Positions 1 to 5,909 of a DNA stretch of 9,797 nucleotides are shown here, one piece after another (the first letter of the stretch is position 1; each line of letters begins with the position of its first letter). This DNA comes from an uncultured Phycisphaerales bacterium (GTDB lineage: Bacteria; Planctomycetota; Phycisphaerae; WQYP01). The translations under genes were made by a program, and so were the position numbers. The stretch spans positions 1 to 9,797 of the forward strand of contig CALCHA010000579.1 of assembly GCA_937901265.1 (NCBI GenBank), written 5' to 3'. The notes beneath the pieces are model-generated. The model did not search any database. It was not told the DNA's origin and saw only the letters and a list, made by a program, of their open reading frames with translations.

Positions 1-1389
1 TTGGCCGCGTTCGCCGTCTATATGGGCATGAGGGTCCACGCCTGCGGCCTGATGCAGGACACCTCACACATCCACCCCATTGTCCATCCGCTAGTCGCCG
101 CCCCCCTTCCCAAGCGAATCCTCACCCCCTTCGATCTCTTCGCCAAATATTTCAAGCTCACCGCTTGGCCGCTCGTTCTGTCCGCGGACTACTCCGCGCC
201 CAGCCTCATGCCGCTGTCCAATCCCTTTGCGCCCATGCCGCTGCTGGGCATCTGCCTCGCCTTGGGCCTGACGTTCCTGGGCATCAAAACGTGGCGCCGC
301 AGGCCTGCCGTGGCGCTCGCCCTGGGGCTCTTTGTCTGCTCCTACGGCCTCGTGGCGAACGTTCTGCGCATCGGCACCATCTTTGGGGAACGCCTCTTCT
401 ACTGGCCCAGCGTCTTTGTCCTGATCACCTTCGCCTACGCCCTGTTCGAGGGCTACCAGGCGCTGGCACGCCGCGGCCTTCTCCGCACCGCCCGCGTCGG
501 GCTCGTCGCACTCGGCGTGTCCGCCACCAGCCTCATGACCTGGCGCACGACCGTCCGCAACACGGATTGGGAAAGCAACATCGCCCTCTCCATCGCCACC
601 GCCCGCGACAATTTGCAGTCCGCCAAAGCCTGCTACTGGGCCGGCACCACGCTGGTCACCCAGGGGCCCCAGCCCTGGATGCAGGAGTTTGGCGCGAAGA
701 TGCTCGAACGGGGCATCGACCTTTATCCCGAATATGCCGAGTGCTACTGGGAACTGGCCAAGTTTCACGGCCGCAAAGGCGAATTCATCAACTCCGTGGA
801 ACTGCTGGCCAAGGCGGCGATGTACCATCCCGGGTGCAACTATATCCGCGGCGGCGTCGAGGCTGTTCGTGCCGATATGGCCGCCCGCAAGCCGGAATCT
901 TATCTGCCGCAGCTTCAGGCCTACGTGAAGGAACATCCCGACGAGGCGTCCGGGATTTTCGCCTTGGCGCTGGGCTACGACAGCAGCGGGCAACTGGAAC
1001 TCGCCGAGAAAACCTGCCAGCACGCCTTCGACCAGGACCACACGTTCCACGAAGCTGCTTACGAGATGGCGCGGGTTCGTCACGCCCGCGGCGAATATGC
1101 CGCGGCCGTGGACATGCTCCGGCAGTACGTCATGAACGTGCCCTTCAGCCCCGACGTTCGCTGCCTGATGGCCAGCTACTTGCTTGACCTCGACGAGACC
1201 CGATTTCCCCACGCCCTCGCGGAGGCGCAGATGAACCTCGACCGCGCCGCCGCCATCAATCCGCTGCCGGCGATCCGCGAGCTGCGGATGAAGGTGGCCC
1301 GGCGCCTGGCCGGCGAAAGCACCGACCACAACGCCGCCTCACCGCACCCCTCCGCCGACCTGGTCGCCGCGGGAGGAAATGCTTCGTGA
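1..1389 (+). CDS. TMTC-like multi-pass membrane protein with C-terminal TPR repeats (5'-partial)
   Basis: The reading frame is open at the left edge, so the TTG at base 1 is probably internal; 462 residues are visible. Residues 1-185 are membrane-rich, with hydrophobic segments near 80-96, 102-122, 132-152 and 164-182. Two landmarks resemble the eukaryotic TMTC / DUF1736 family: KYFKLTAWPLVLSADYS (49-65) and GERLFYWPSV (129-138, compare AERYLYLPS). WRTTVRNTDWESNIAL (181-196) marks the usual passage from the membrane part into the TPR part. Residues about 200-445 are helical TPR-like repeats with repeated A-x-x-x-P/Y spacing, for example around 241-276 and 355-385. TMTC proteins are dolichyl-phosphate-mannose O-mannosyltransferases in animals; bacterial relatives are largely uncharacterised, so glycosyltransferase activity is an inference. 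The catalytic N-terminal helices lie outside the window. The stop overlaps the next start (GTGA), so it is translationally coupled to the pilin gene. Confidence 0.75.
   Translation: MAAFAVYMGMRVHACGLMQDTSHIHPIVHPLVAAPLPKRILTPFDLFAKYFKLTAWPLVLSADYSAPSLMPLSNPFAPMPLLGICLALGLTFLGIKTWRRRPAVALALGLFVCSYGLVANVLRIGTIFGERLFYWPSVFVLITFAYALFEGYQALARRGLLRTARVGLVALGVSATSLMTWRTTVRNTDWESNIALSIATARDNLQSAKACYWAGTTLVTQGPQPWMQEFGAKMLERGIDLYPEYAECYWELAKFHGRKGEFINSVELLAKAAMYHPGCNYIRGGVEAVRADMAARKPESYLPQLQAYVKEHPDEASGIFALALGYDSSGQLELAEKTCQHAFDQDHTFHEAAYEMARVRHARGEYAAAVDMLRQYVMNVPFSPDVRCLMASYLLDLDETRFPHALAEAQMNLDRAAAINPLPAIRELRMKVARRLAGESTDHNAASPHPSADLVAAGGNAS
1372..1376 (+). promoter_or_regulatory. Ribosome binding site deciding the GTG start of the pilin gene
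   Basis: GGAGG lies inside the 3' end of the TPR gene with 9 bases to the GTG at 1386. An ATG at 1379 in another frame is only 2 bases away and would be too close, which supports the GTG start and coupled translation. Confidence 0.65.
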
Positions 1390-1904
1390 GCCCCGCCTCC
1401 GCCTGTCGCCCGCGCCGCGGCATGGGTCGCCTGGAAATCCTCATTGTGCTGCTGGTCATGGGCGTTCTGGCTGCCTTGGCCGTGCCCAAACTCGCCAACG
1501 GCGCGCAGGTCCTGCGCGAGAGCCGCCTCAAGGAGCAACTCCGCTTTTTGCGGACCCAGATCGGCCTGTATGGCAGCCAGCACCTGGTGGTTTTCCCCGG
1601 CTATCCCGACGGCGAGATCACCCAGCGGCCCAGCGCCGCCACCTTCGTCGAGCAGCTCACGCATCCCACCGACGAACAGGGCCACACCGCCGCGCAACGG
1701 TCCGAGCGCCACTGCTTTGGCCCCTACCTGGAGGCGATCCCCGCCAACCCTCTCAACAACAGTGCCATCGTCAAGATTCTCGGACCAGGCGATTCTTTCG
1801 TCACCGACGGCATCAGCGGATGGCTGTACCAGCCGGTGACCGGCCAACTCGAACCCAACGTCCCCGCGACCGACTCCGAAGGCCGCCTCTTTTCAGATTA
1901 TTGA
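1386..1904 (+). CDS. Type IV pilin / type II secretion pseudopilin (prepilin)
   Basis: 172 residues. A short basic leader (1-12, ending R10-R11-G12) is followed by M13-G-R-L-E17 and a hydrophobic helix (18-33). This is a class III prepilin signal: cleavage is expected after G12, leaving Met at +1 and the conserved Glu at +5. The body contains GPYLEAIPANPLN (112-124) and GWLYQPVTGQLEPN (145-158), blocks typical of GspG-like pseudopilins, especially in the PVC group. The start is GTG at 1386, chosen because GGAGG at 1372-1376 sits 9 bases upstream and because the GTG overlaps the stop of the preceding gene. After processing by a prepilin peptidase (not in the window) it would enter an inner-membrane-anchored filament. 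One cysteine (C110) remains in the mature part. Whether it is a major or minor subunit, and of a pilus or of a T2SS, cannot be decided here. Confidence 0.85.
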   Translation: MSPASACRPRRGMGRLEILIVLLVMGVLAALAVPKLANGAQVLRESRLKEQLRFLRTQIGLYGSQHLVVFPGYPDGEITQRPSAATFVEQLTHPTDEQGHTAAQRSERHCFGPYLEAIPANPLNNSAIVKILGPGDSFVTDGISGWLYQPVTGQLEPNVPATDSEGRLFSDY

Positions 1905-2009
1905 TTCATCCCGCAGGCGACAAGATTGCGAATGCGCCGCTCCCCCTTAACCCCGCACGCCGCGCTGTCCGATACATCCTCGGGGGCACTTGTTTTCATG
2001 GAGACCGCA

Positions 2010-2258
2010 ATGAAGACCGACCGTTCCATCCGCCTGTTGCTCAGCGTCATCGCCGCCGTGCTTGCGGCCAACCTGTTCGTGCGGGCCGGCACCCAGCCGC
2101 GCACGGCCATGGCGGCGGGCATCCCCGATTCGGGGGCGCAGATGCAGGCCATGGTGGATCAGCTCAAGGACCTCAACAAGAACGTCGAGGGGTTGAACAC
2201 CTATCTGCAGAGCGGTTCGCTGACGGTGAAGGTCAAGGACCCCAAAGGTGACAAGTGA
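2010..2258 (+). CDS. 82-residue small membrane-anchored or secreted protein in the pilus operon
   Basis: Not recognised as a named family. The start is ATG at 2010, chosen because GGAG (2000-2003) lies 6 bases upstream; an upstream in-frame ATG at 1926 has no comparable site. Residues 1-8 are basic (K2, R5, R8), 9-25 form a hydrophobic helix, and 31-38 (RTAMAAGI) could be a signal peptidase I site after AMA. If it is not cut, the protein is a single-pass anchor with its tail outside. Residues 42-67 are heptad-like (MQAMVDQLKDLNKNVEGLN), suggesting a short coiled coil, and the end is charged (KVKDPKGDK). It sits 105 bases after the pilin stop and 59 bases before pilM, on the same strand. A structural or regulatory partner of the pilus platform is plausible from position alone. 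Its size and location suggest it is real rather than chance. Confidence 0.65.
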   Translation: MKTDRSIRLLLSVIAAVLAANLFVRAGTQPRTAMAAGIPDSGAQMQAMVDQLKDLNKNVEGLNTYLQSGSLTVKVKDPKGDK

Positions 2259-2262
2259 GCAG

Positions 2263-2293
2263 CCGGTCGGAGGGGACACCGGTAATTTTTTTT
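2263..2293 (+). terminator. Intrinsic terminator or attenuator between the small protein gene and pilM
   Basis: CCGGT (2263-2267) pairs with ACCGG (2278-2282) around a 10-base loop, with a possible extra G-U pair, followed by AA and eight consecutive T (2286-2293). A T8 run is exceptional in this GC-rich sequence. The stem is short, so partial termination, lowering pilMNO relative to the pilin, is more likely than a full stop. Confidence 0.55.
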
Positions 2294-2317
2294 CGCCGTT
2301 GTTCATAGGGCATCGTG

Positions 2318-3385
2318 ATGGGTTGGTTTGCGAAAAATGCGTGTCCGATCGGAATCGACCTGGGCGCGCACTCGGTGCGGCTTCTTCAGTTCCGCAACAG
2401 CCGCGACTCCGGCGGACTTGCCCTGCAGGCCGCCTGCCGCGTCGAACTCGACAGCTTCAGCGGCGAGGATCGCCTTTCGGCAGCGATCGCCCAGGGGCTC
2501 GCTTCGGGGGAGTTCACCGGTAAATCCGCGGTCCTGGCGCTGCCCGCCACCTCGGTACAGAGCAAGTCCGTCCGCCTGCCGCCCATGCCCGACAATGACC
2601 TGACCCAGGCCCTGCAGTGGGAAGCAAAGGACCGCTTCGGCTTCGATCTCTCGGAAGGCCGCCTCGCCTGGTTTCGCGCCGGAGAAGTCCGTCGCGGCAC
2701 CGAGGTCAAGGACGAGCTCCTGCTCTTCGCCGTGCGCAGCGAGACCATGAGCGCCCCCATCGCCGCCGCCACCGCTGCCGGTCTCTCCGTCGCCGCCATC
2801 GATCTTGCGCCCTGCGCCGCCTATCGGGCCTGTCGCCGGCTTTCCGAAGTGGAAGTCAGCGCCATTCTGGACATCGGCCAGGGGGGATCGCAATTCATGA
2901 TGACGCGCAACGACGAACTCGTCTTTTATAAGCACGTCGACATCGGCGGCCGGGCGATCAACGACGCGATCGCGCAGAAGCTGGGCATCACGGCCGCGGA
3001 AGCCGCCACGCTCCGCTTCCGCATGGATGATGACGCCGCCGACGGGGAGTCCGCCCCCTTGAATCAAGCGATGAATGACGCCGCACGCCAGCCCCTTGAG
3101 GAGTTGGGCCGCGAACTCGACATGTGCATGCGTTACTTCGCGGTGACTTTCCGGGGGACGCGGCCGGAGGTCATCCACCTCGTCGGTCGGCAGGCCAACC
3201 TTCCGCGCGTGGGCTCGATTCTCTCGGCAGCGCTGGGGCTCCGGGCCGAAGCCGCCCAGCCGCTGCGTGGCGTCGCCGACCTCGGCGATGTCGCCCGCCC
3301 CGACCGTTCCGCCGAGTGGGCCGTCGCCGCGGGTCTGAGCCTTTACCCCCTGCATTCCCGGGCCGGGCGCGGGGTGGCCGCATGA
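2318..3385 (+). CDS. pilM: PilM-like actin-fold ATPase of the type IV pilus / T2SS platform
   Basis: 355 residues from ATG 2318; AGGG at 2307-2310 is 7 bases upstream, better spaced than for the in-frame GTG at 2315. The FtsA/actin fold is visible. Phosphate-1 is IGIDLGAHSVRLLQ (11-24) with D14 and G16. A PilM-typical stretch ALPATSVQSKSVRLPPM (74-90) is followed by QWEAKDRFGFDL (100-111). Phosphate-2 is ILDIGQGGSQFMM (183-195) with D185. HVDIGGRAINDAIAQ (206-220) and a C-terminal WAVAAGLSLYP (334-344) follow. PilM is cytoplasmic, binds ATP and holds the N-terminal tail of PilN; NLLPEWY of PilN follows immediately here. The adenosine-side motif, usually a GG pair, reads HLVGRQANLPRV (287-298), so one glycine is replaced by R291. 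It overlaps pilN by ATGA. It could equally be named GspL-like by fold, but the separate PilN and PilO genes favour pilM. Confidence 0.85.
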   Translation: MGWFAKNACPIGIDLGAHSVRLLQFRNSRDSGGLALQAACRVELDSFSGEDRLSAAIAQGLASGEFTGKSAVLALPATSVQSKSVRLPPMPDNDLTQALQWEAKDRFGFDLSEGRLAWFRAGEVRRGTEVKDELLLFAVRSETMSAPIAAATAAGLSVAAIDLAPCAAYRACRRLSEVEVSAILDIGQGGSQFMMTRNDELVFYKHVDIGGRAINDAIAQKLGITAAEAATLRFRMDDDAADGESAPLNQAMNDAARQPLEELGRELDMCMRYFAVTFRGTRPEVIHLVGRQANLPRVGSILSAALGLRAEAAQPLRGVADLGDVARPDRSAEWAVAAGLSLYPLHSRAGRGVAA

Positions 3386-4047
3386 AGCTCGTCAACCTGC
3401 TCCCCGAATGGTACCTGCAGCAGCGTCGCCGCCGCCGCCAGACACGGATGCACATTCTTGCGATGCTGGCGTTGGCGGGCATCCTCGCCGGCGCTCACGC
3501 CATCGCGCTGCACGGCGTCGAGGAACTCACCCTGCGAAGCGACACGCTCACCGCGCGCCTCGCGGGCATCACCGACCACTCCGCCCTGGTCTCCACCCGC
3601 CAGAGCCAGCTCGCCCGCCTGCAGAACATTGAGCTCGCCTATCAGGAGCTCGGCAGCCCCATCCCCATGTCCGCGGTGCTGCAGCAGATCCAGAATGACA
3701 TGGGCCCCGGCATGGCGCTTTCCCGCGTCGCTGTCGAAGTCCAGCCCGAGGCCATCAAGGGCTCCGGCTTCGTCGGCGACAGCAAGGCCCCGCCCCAATG
3801 GCATGACGTCGCCAAGCTCACCGTCGTCGGCGTCTCGCCGGACGATGGCAAAATCGTCGAGCTCATCGGTTCCCTCACCGGCAACCCGCTCTTCAGCAAT
3901 GTGTCCCTGAACTACGAACGCACCGAAACCGTCCGTGAATTCGCCGTCCGACGCTTCGAGATCCGCATGGACATGGATGTCGAACAGCTGGGCACGGAAA
4001 ACGCCCCCGGTGCACCGCGCAGCGTCGCCACCGGAGAACTCCAATGA
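3382..4047 (+). CDS. pilN: PilN-like inner-membrane assembly protein
   Basis: 221 residues, starting at the ATG that overlaps the pilM stop (ATGA, 3382-3385). The N-terminus KLVNLLPEWY (2-11) matches the conserved PilN tail that docks into a groove of PilM. An arginine cluster (R15-R19) precedes a single membrane helix at about 24-43, giving a cytoplasmic N-terminus. Residues 44-90 look like a coiled coil that would pair with PilO. Residues about 95-200 have the alternating pattern of the ferredoxin-like periplasmic domain, including NPLFSNVSLNYER (168-180) and RRFEIRMDMDV (190-200). The last 20 residues are low-complexity. PilN is a bitopic membrane protein that dimerises with PilO and links PilM to the periplasmic part of the machine. 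The operon position strongly supports the call even though sequence conservation in this family is low. Confidence 0.85.
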   Translation: MKLVNLLPEWYLQQRRRRRQTRMHILAMLALAGILAGAHAIALHGVEELTLRSDTLTARLAGITDHSALVSTRQSQLARLQNIELAYQELGSPIPMSAVLQQIQNDMGPGMALSRVAVEVQPEAIKGSGFVGDSKAPPQWHDVAKLTVVGVSPDDGKIVELIGSLTGNPLFSNVSLNYERTETVREFAVRRFEIRMDMDVEQLGTENAPGAPRSVATGELQ

Positions 4048-4586
4048 CCGCCCCCACGCCTGCCAAGCGGTCCCTCCTTCTGGGTGCCGGTTACGCCACC
4101 ATCACCCTCGTCTTCGGGACGATGATCGCCCTGGCCCTGTTCCGTGGCGCGACGATCCGCTCCGCGATCGCCCAGTCCAACGCCACCATCGCGCAGCGCG
4201 TCGCCACCAACCACACGCTCCAGGACCTCGATCAGCGAATCACCCTCATCCAGCTCAAAACCAACGATTACGACCGCCTCGTCTCCCCCACGCAGGACCT
4301 CGGGCAGTTCCTCGACCAGCTCAATAAGGCCCGCCAGGACCTCAACCTGCGCGACCTCACCATCTCGACCCTCTCGCTTACCTCACGCCGCAAATCCGAA
4401 GAACTCCCCATCGCCATCCGCGGCACCGGCACCTTCGCCCAGTTCCACGACTTCCTGCAGCGCCTCGAAACCCTCCCCCGCATGTCCTCCGTCAAGCATC
4501 TTGCCGTCGAAGCGGCCGACCCGGCTCTGACCGGCAAGGTGTCCATCGAGCTCACGCTCTCGATCTACAGCAGCAAGCCCTCCTGA
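4044..4586 (+). CDS. pilO: PilO-like inner-membrane assembly protein
   Basis: 180 residues; the ATG overlaps the pilN stop (ATGA, 4044-4047), with GGAG at 4032-4035 as the ribosome site. A membrane helix spans about 11-33. A coiled coil covers about 38-78. The periplasmic ferredoxin-like domain (85-176) carries the family pattern LPIAIRGTGTF (121-131), FHDFLQRLETLPR (134-146) and a final VSIELTLSIY (166-175). PilO pairs with PilN to form the alignment complex between the cytoplasmic PilM/ATPase platform and the outer parts of the machine. The usual downstream genes pilP and pilQ are absent; the next gene is unrelated and has its own promoter. No convincing terminator follows pilO: the CGGCG/CGCCG stem at 4590-4606 lacks a T run. 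Confidence 0.85.
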   Translation: MTAPTPAKRSLLLGAGYATITLVFGTMIALALFRGATIRSAIAQSNATIAQRVATNHTLQDLDQRITLIQLKTNDYDRLVSPTQDLGQFLDQLNKARQDLNLRDLTISTLSLTSRRKSEELPIAIRGTGTFAQFHDFLQRLETLPRMSSVKHLAVEAADPALTGKVSIELTLSIYSSKPS

Positions 4587-4647
4587 GGGCGGCGCTGCAC
4601 ACGCCGGGGGGTGGCCGGTTTGGAATTCGATCATCCCTTCAAATCGT

Positions 4648-4676
4648 TTGCCCGCCGGGGCCAGCTTTGCTACACT
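4648..4676 (+). promoter_or_regulatory. Sigma-70 type promoter with extended -10 for the 41-residue protein gene
   Basis: The -35 is TTGCCC (4648-4653), the spacer is 17 bases, and the -10 is TACACT (4671-4676), preceded by TG at 4668-4669 (extended -10). The predicted start near 4683 gives a leader of about 26 bases containing the AAAGG ribosome site at 4695-4699. Confidence 0.55.
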
Positions 4677-4708
4677 ACCCGGCTCGACCCCAAGAAAGGC
4701 AGGCAATC

Positions 4709-4834
4709 ATGGCACGTCCGGGCACCAATCATCGTCTTCGCTGGAAGAGCAAGCGCGCCAACAAAGGCCGCAAGCCCTCTAAGGGCCGCGTCAAGGGCTG
4801 GGGCATGAAGAATTACCCCCACCTGTACGGTTAA
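4709..4834 (+). CDS. 41-residue highly basic small protein, own transcription unit
   Basis: ATG GCA CGT at 4709 to TAA at 4832-4834. The protein begins MARPGTNHRLRWKSKRANKG and ends in MKNYPHLYG. It has 13 Lys/Arg, two His, and no Asp or Glu, so its net charge is about +13. Aromatic residues W12, W31, Y36 and Y40 are spread among the basic ones, and there is a repeat-like GRKPSKGRVKG core (20-30). AAAGG at 4695-4699 lies 9 bases upstream, and a promoter and an intrinsic terminator bracket the gene, so expression is probably strong and monocistronic. I do not recognise the family. Composition suggests RNA or ribosome binding, like bTHX or other tiny ribosomal proteins, or a nucleoid role; it does not match bTHX in the order of residues I can recall. 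It is too short for common gene callers. That it is a real gene is supported by the complete signal set around it. Confidence 0.75.
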   Translation: MARPGTNHRLRWKSKRANKGRKPSKGRVKGWGMKNYPHLYG

Positions 4835-4863
4835 TCGCCACAGGTCCCTCCTTGCAATCCAAA

Positions 4864-4900
4864 AAGGCCGCGACTCCCCACCAGACGTCGCGGCCTTCGT
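4864..4900 (+). terminator. Intrinsic terminator after the 41-residue protein gene
   Basis: AAGGCCGCGAC (4864-4874) pairs perfectly with GTCGCGGCCTT (4887-4897) over 11 base pairs with a 12-base loop. The following tail is only moderately T-rich (CGTTCT). It lies 29 bases after the stop codon. Confidence 0.8.
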
Positions 4901-4961
4901 TCTGCGCGTGATTTCCTCCGCAAATCCCCTCGGTCGGGCCCGGGGGCGCATTTTTCGCCGG

Positions 4962-4990
4962 TGGCAAGTACCAGCGAAGTTTTCTAAATT
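4962..4990 (+). promoter_or_regulatory. Possible promoter giving a leaderless HAD hydrolase mRNA
   Basis: TAAATT (4985-4990, 4 of 6 to TATAAT) stands 17 bases after TGGCAA (4962-4967, 3 of 6 to TTGACA). The ATG at 4998 begins 7 bases after the -10, where transcription would start, and no Shine-Dalgarno site precedes it. Confidence 0.35.
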
Positions 4991-4997
4991 ACCCCCT

Positions 4998-5909
4998 ATG
5001 ACCATTCCCGCATCGATTCCCACCATCTCCCCCGGCGGGCGCCCCATGCCGACCGGACGACCGCCCATCCGCATGGTCGCGCTCGATCTCGATGGCACCC
5101 TGCTGACCTCCCGCAAATCGATCACCCCCTTCACCCACACCGCGGTCAAGCTCACCATGGCGCGCGGCATTCACGTCGTCCTGGCCACCGCGCGGCCACC
5201 GCGCTCCGTCCGCGGGTATTACGCCGCCCTCAAGCTGACCACTCCCACCATCAACTACAACGGCGCGCTCATCTGGCACGAAGCCACCCGCCGGGTGATT
5301 GAACACGTCCCGCTGGACGTGCGAATCGCCCGCAAAGTCATCGCGTGGGGGCGAAAGCGTTACCCGGAACTTCTCGTCAGCGTCGAAATTCTCGACAAGT
5401 GGTACACGGACCACACCTCAGACGTTCCGGAATACATGACCGAAACGGCGAAACACTTCACCCCCGATTTCGTGGGCCCCATCGAGGCCTTCCTCACCGT
5501 GCCGATCACCAAGCTGATGCTCCTCGGTGATCCCGCATGGATCGCCGACATTGAACTCGCCGCCGTCGAACGCTTTGGCAATGCCATCGCGCAGACCCGC
5601 TCCGACCCCCACCTGCTGCAGATCATGAACCCGACGATTTCCAAGGCGGGCGGCCTCGCGAAAGTCGCGGCCAGCCTGGGCGTGGACCCCTCCGAAGTCC
5701 TGGCGATAGGCGATGCGCCCAACGATATCCCCATGCTCGAATGGGCCGGCCTTGCGGTGGCACCACAGAATGGGTGGGACGCCGCCCGGCAGATGGCGCA
5801 CGCGATCGTCCCCTCCAACGACGCCGACGGCGTGGGCGTGGCGCTGCAGTATTTTGTCCTCAACCAGCCGCCCGCCCCCGCCTCCTTTCCCGTTTCCCCA
5901 ACGCTCTAA
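4998..5909 (+). CDS. Cof-type HAD-superfamily hydrolase (phosphatase)
   Basis: 303 residues from ATG 4998. HAD motifs, numbered from this start, are all present. Motif I is MVALDLDGTLL (26-36) with nucleophile D30 and acid/base D32. Motif II is the threonine of VLATAR (61-66; T64). Motif III is K216 of ISKAGG. Motif IV is IGDAPNDIPML (237-247) with D239 and D243. The cap between about 70 and 205 is of the C2 (Cof/YbiV) type, including PTINYNGALIW. Such enzymes are cytoplasmic Mg-dependent phosphatases acting on sugar phosphates, FMN, PLP or similar; the substrate cannot be read from sequence. The first 25 residues are proline-rich and not part of the fold, so ATG 5046 (weak GGCGGG upstream) is a possible alternative start. 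The downstream gene is convergent with interlocked stop codons. The C-terminus ends in a proline-rich tail. Confidence 0.85.
   Translation: MTIPASIPTISPGGRPMPTGRPPIRMVALDLDGTLLTSRKSITPFTHTAVKLTMARGIHVVLATARPPRSVRGYYAALKLTTPTINYNGALIWHEATRRVIEHVPLDVRIARKVIAWGRKRYPELLVSVEILDKWYTDHTSDVPEYMTETAKHFTPDFVGPIEAFLTVPITKLMLLGDPAWIADIELAAVERFGNAIAQTRSDPHLLQIMNPTISKAGGLAKVAASLGVDPSEVLAIGDAPNDIPMLEWAGLAVAPQNGWDAARQMAHAIVPSNDADGVGVALQYFVLNQPPAPASFPVSPTL

Noticed and set aside
91..1329. 412-codon open frame on the - strand across the TPR gene
   Set aside because: Low-complexity Gly/Val/Gln composition, no recognisable domain, opposite to a well-supported gene.
1951..1997. CCCCG/CGGGG pairing followed by TTGTTTTC before the small anchored protein
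   Set aside because: The loop is about 25 bases and the T stretch is broken; not convincing as a terminator.
1379..2251. 290-codon + frame overlapping the pilin and the small anchored protein
   Set aside because: Arg/Pro/His-rich translation typical of an out-of-frame reading; its ATG is 2 bases from the Shine-Dalgarno site, too close.
2303..3355. 350-codon open frame on the - strand across pilM
   Set aside because: Shadow of pilM caused by high GC at third positions; no motif and no ribosome site.
4590..4606. CGGCG/CGCCG hairpin after pilO
   Set aside because: Only 5 base pairs and followed by G, not T; too weak for a terminator call.
4611..4808. 65-codon frame overlapping the 41-residue gene
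   Set aside because: It begins upstream of the predicted promoter -10 and has no ribosome site; the 41-codon frame fits the promoter, ribosome site and terminator.
4962..5000. Upstream extension of the HAD gene to 4908
   Set aside because: The added 30 residues are basic and unlike the family, have no ribosome site, and would start before the predicted promoter.
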